Assembly (NCBI GenBank): GCA_047518105.1
Contig: JAKZRQ010000224.1
Location: 1-6,792 of the forward strand
Origin: VXYL01 sp047518105
GTDB lineage: Bacteria; Pseudomonadota; Gammaproteobacteria; Pseudomonadales; Azotimanducaceae
Direction of reading: 5' to 3'
Length of the DNA: 6,792 nucleotides
Positions 6,097-6,792 of this stretch are shown one piece after another (position 1 is the stretch's first letter; each line of letters begins with the position of its first letter). The position numbers and the translations under genes were made by a program. The notes below the pieces were generated by a model that saw only the letters and a program-made list of their open reading frames with translations, searched no databases and was not told the DNA's origin.

Positions 6097-6372
6097 ATGA
6101 ACGACTCAAGCAGACCTCGGGAGCGCTTCCTCGTTTGGTGGCACGTCTCGCCGACAGGTCGAACAATGGGCGCTATTGGAATGTTGCTCGGCCTTGCCGG
6201 AATCTGGATTGCGATACTGGCACTCAGATTCGCCGGTTGGACTTTGGGTTTGATCGTCGGCCTGATGGCAATCGGCCTGCGGGGACCTTTGTTCGCGCTG
6301 CCATCGTGGCGGTTTCAACGCCGAGGGAAACACTCTGTCCCCGAAGACGAGAACCAGGCCAGGGCTCCCTAG
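6097..6372 (+). CDS. Small two-helix membrane protein, unknown function
   Basis: This 91-residue protein is not recognised. The ATG at 6097 is chosen because GAGGAG at 6085-6090 sits six bases upstream, a strong ribosome binding site. A GTG at 6073 in the same frame lies upstream of that site and is rejected. The N-terminal 22 residues are polar and basic. Two hydrophobic segments follow, at about 23-43 (MGAIGMLLGLAGIWIAILAL) and 46-68, joined by a very short turn, and the tail is basic then acidic (RFQRRGK, EDEN). The basic ends predict a hairpin in the inner membrane with both termini in the cytoplasm. It is flanked on both sides by core repeats and has no evident operon partner. The strong start site supports a real gene. 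Confidence 0.7.
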   Translation: MNDSSRPRERFLVWWHVSPTGRTMGAIGMLLGLAGIWIAILALRFAGWTLGLIVGLMAIGLRGPLFALPSWRFQRRGKHSVPEDENQARAP

Positions 6373-6417
6373 CGGAGCTCTTGAGACCTCGGACGTAGGT
6401 TGGCGGTGACTGTGCCG

Positions 6418-6510
6418 GACCCGAGATAGGGACACCCACCCTGACCGGGCCACTAGGGGGGGCCACTAGGGGACACCCACCCTGACGGGGCCACTAGGGG
6501 ACACCCACCC
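6418..6510 (+). repeat. Second cluster of GGGACACCCACCC cores
   Basis: Three exact cores lie at 6429-6441, 6470-6482 and 6498-6510, in the same orientation as the main array. The first is preceded by GACCCGAGAT (6418-6427). The second and third are preceded by GGGCCACTA, and before the second core the 13-mer GGGCCACTAGGGG is perfectly doubled (6447-6459 and 6460-6472). All three are followed by TGAC. The cluster begins 45 bases after the stop of the small membrane protein, again placing repeats in a 3' region. Confidence 0.88.
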
Positions 6511-6708
6511 TGACGGATGATCCCGGAAGGTGTCCGTCTCGTCGTAGACCACCCAAGCGTGTCGAGGAAATCTACAATCATCGCCCGCTCGGCGGGCAAG
6601 GCTGACCCAGCCCGCAGCCAGCAGGAAGCCAGGAGAGGTCGCCGACGCCCTCGACGAACCTGACGGCTCGGGCGAGACCCGCTTTGCCCGGCCCACCCTG
6701 TGGGGCGT
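6511..6708. other. Intergenic stretch without a recognised gene
   Basis: No credible coding frame is seen on either strand; the minus-strand frame here translates repeat DNA at its end. A perfect 6-bp hairpin, GCCCGC-TCG-GCGGGC, lies at 6583-6597, about 110 bases past the stop of the minus-strand gene at the right edge. It lacks a T-run, so its role is open. Confidence 0.4.
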
Positions 6709-6792
6709 CTAGGCGAGGGCCTTCGCGAACAGCACGAGGAGGCGTGCCCAGGCGCGCTCCGCGTGTTCCTCGCTGTAGACGGCCGAATCCGG
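6709..6792 (-). CDS. C-terminal fragment of a minus-strand gene, possibly a dienelactone hydrolase-family enzyme
   Basis: The last 27 codons and the TAG stop (6709-6711) of a minus-strand gene enter from the right edge. The visible end, SEEHAERAWARLLVLFAKALA, with an amphipathic final helix containing AW and ending after a hydrophobic stretch, resembles the end of dienelactone hydrolase-type alpha/beta hydrolases, in which a conserved A-x-x-A-W-x-R-x-L-x-F pattern closes the protein. No catalytic residues are inside the window, so the family assignment is tentative; that it is a real coding end is likelier. Confidence 0.45.
   Translation of the reverse strand, partial: PDSAVYSEEHAERAWARLLVLFAKALA

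Noticed and set aside
6583..6597. Intrinsic terminator for the right-edge gene
   Set aside because: The hairpin stem is only 6 bp with no T-run and is over 100 bases past the stop.

Overview
The window is GC-rich bacterial chromosomal DNA. Gene content and style (a RAYT/IS200-like transposase with a large family of short dispersed repeats, a DUF4143 ATPase, an AbiEii-type nucleotidyltransferase) suggest a gammaproteobacterium or related proteobacterium. No marker gene fixes the taxon. The region is accessory in character: small unrelated genes separated by repeat-filled intergenic DNA.

Layout. Three genes on the minus strand fill the left half. In transcription order they are a secreted beta-lactamase-fold serine hydrolase (3913 to 2762), an AAA_14/DUF4143 ATPase (2539 to 1283) and a REP-associated-type Y1/HUH transposase (1008 to 103). 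Diverging from the hydrolase on the plus strand are an AbiEii/DUF1814 nucleotidyltransferase (4176-4847) and an unrecognised tryptophan-rich protein (4844-5392), joined by an ATGA stop/start overlap that implies translational coupling. A 704-base gap follows, mostly packed with copies of a 13-bp core, GGGACACCCACCC. Next come a small two-helix membrane protein (6097-6372), a second cluster of cores, and finally the C-terminal end of a minus-strand gene that runs off the right edge.

The main signal is the likely link between the transposase and the repeats. Eleven exact and two one-mismatch cores lie on the plus strand between 5450 and 6510. Two more exact cores, in the opposite orientation and inside a 35-bp direct duplication, sit just upstream of the transposase start. 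Around several cores the 12-14 bp on the left flank is tandemly doubled, so the duplication ends exactly at the core's GGG. One core meets an inverted partial copy and forms a perfect 9-bp hairpin. This resembles a REP/BIME-RAYT system, with an unusual core and an unusual local duplication pattern.

A second, independent signal is a run of three adjacent 22-bp units upstream of the ATPase, the last of which contains its ATG. It looks like an autoregulatory operator or iteron-like site. The nucleotidyltransferase resembles a type IV toxin but has no recognisable AbiEi partner; its coupled neighbour is the natural candidate for a partner of unknown kind.
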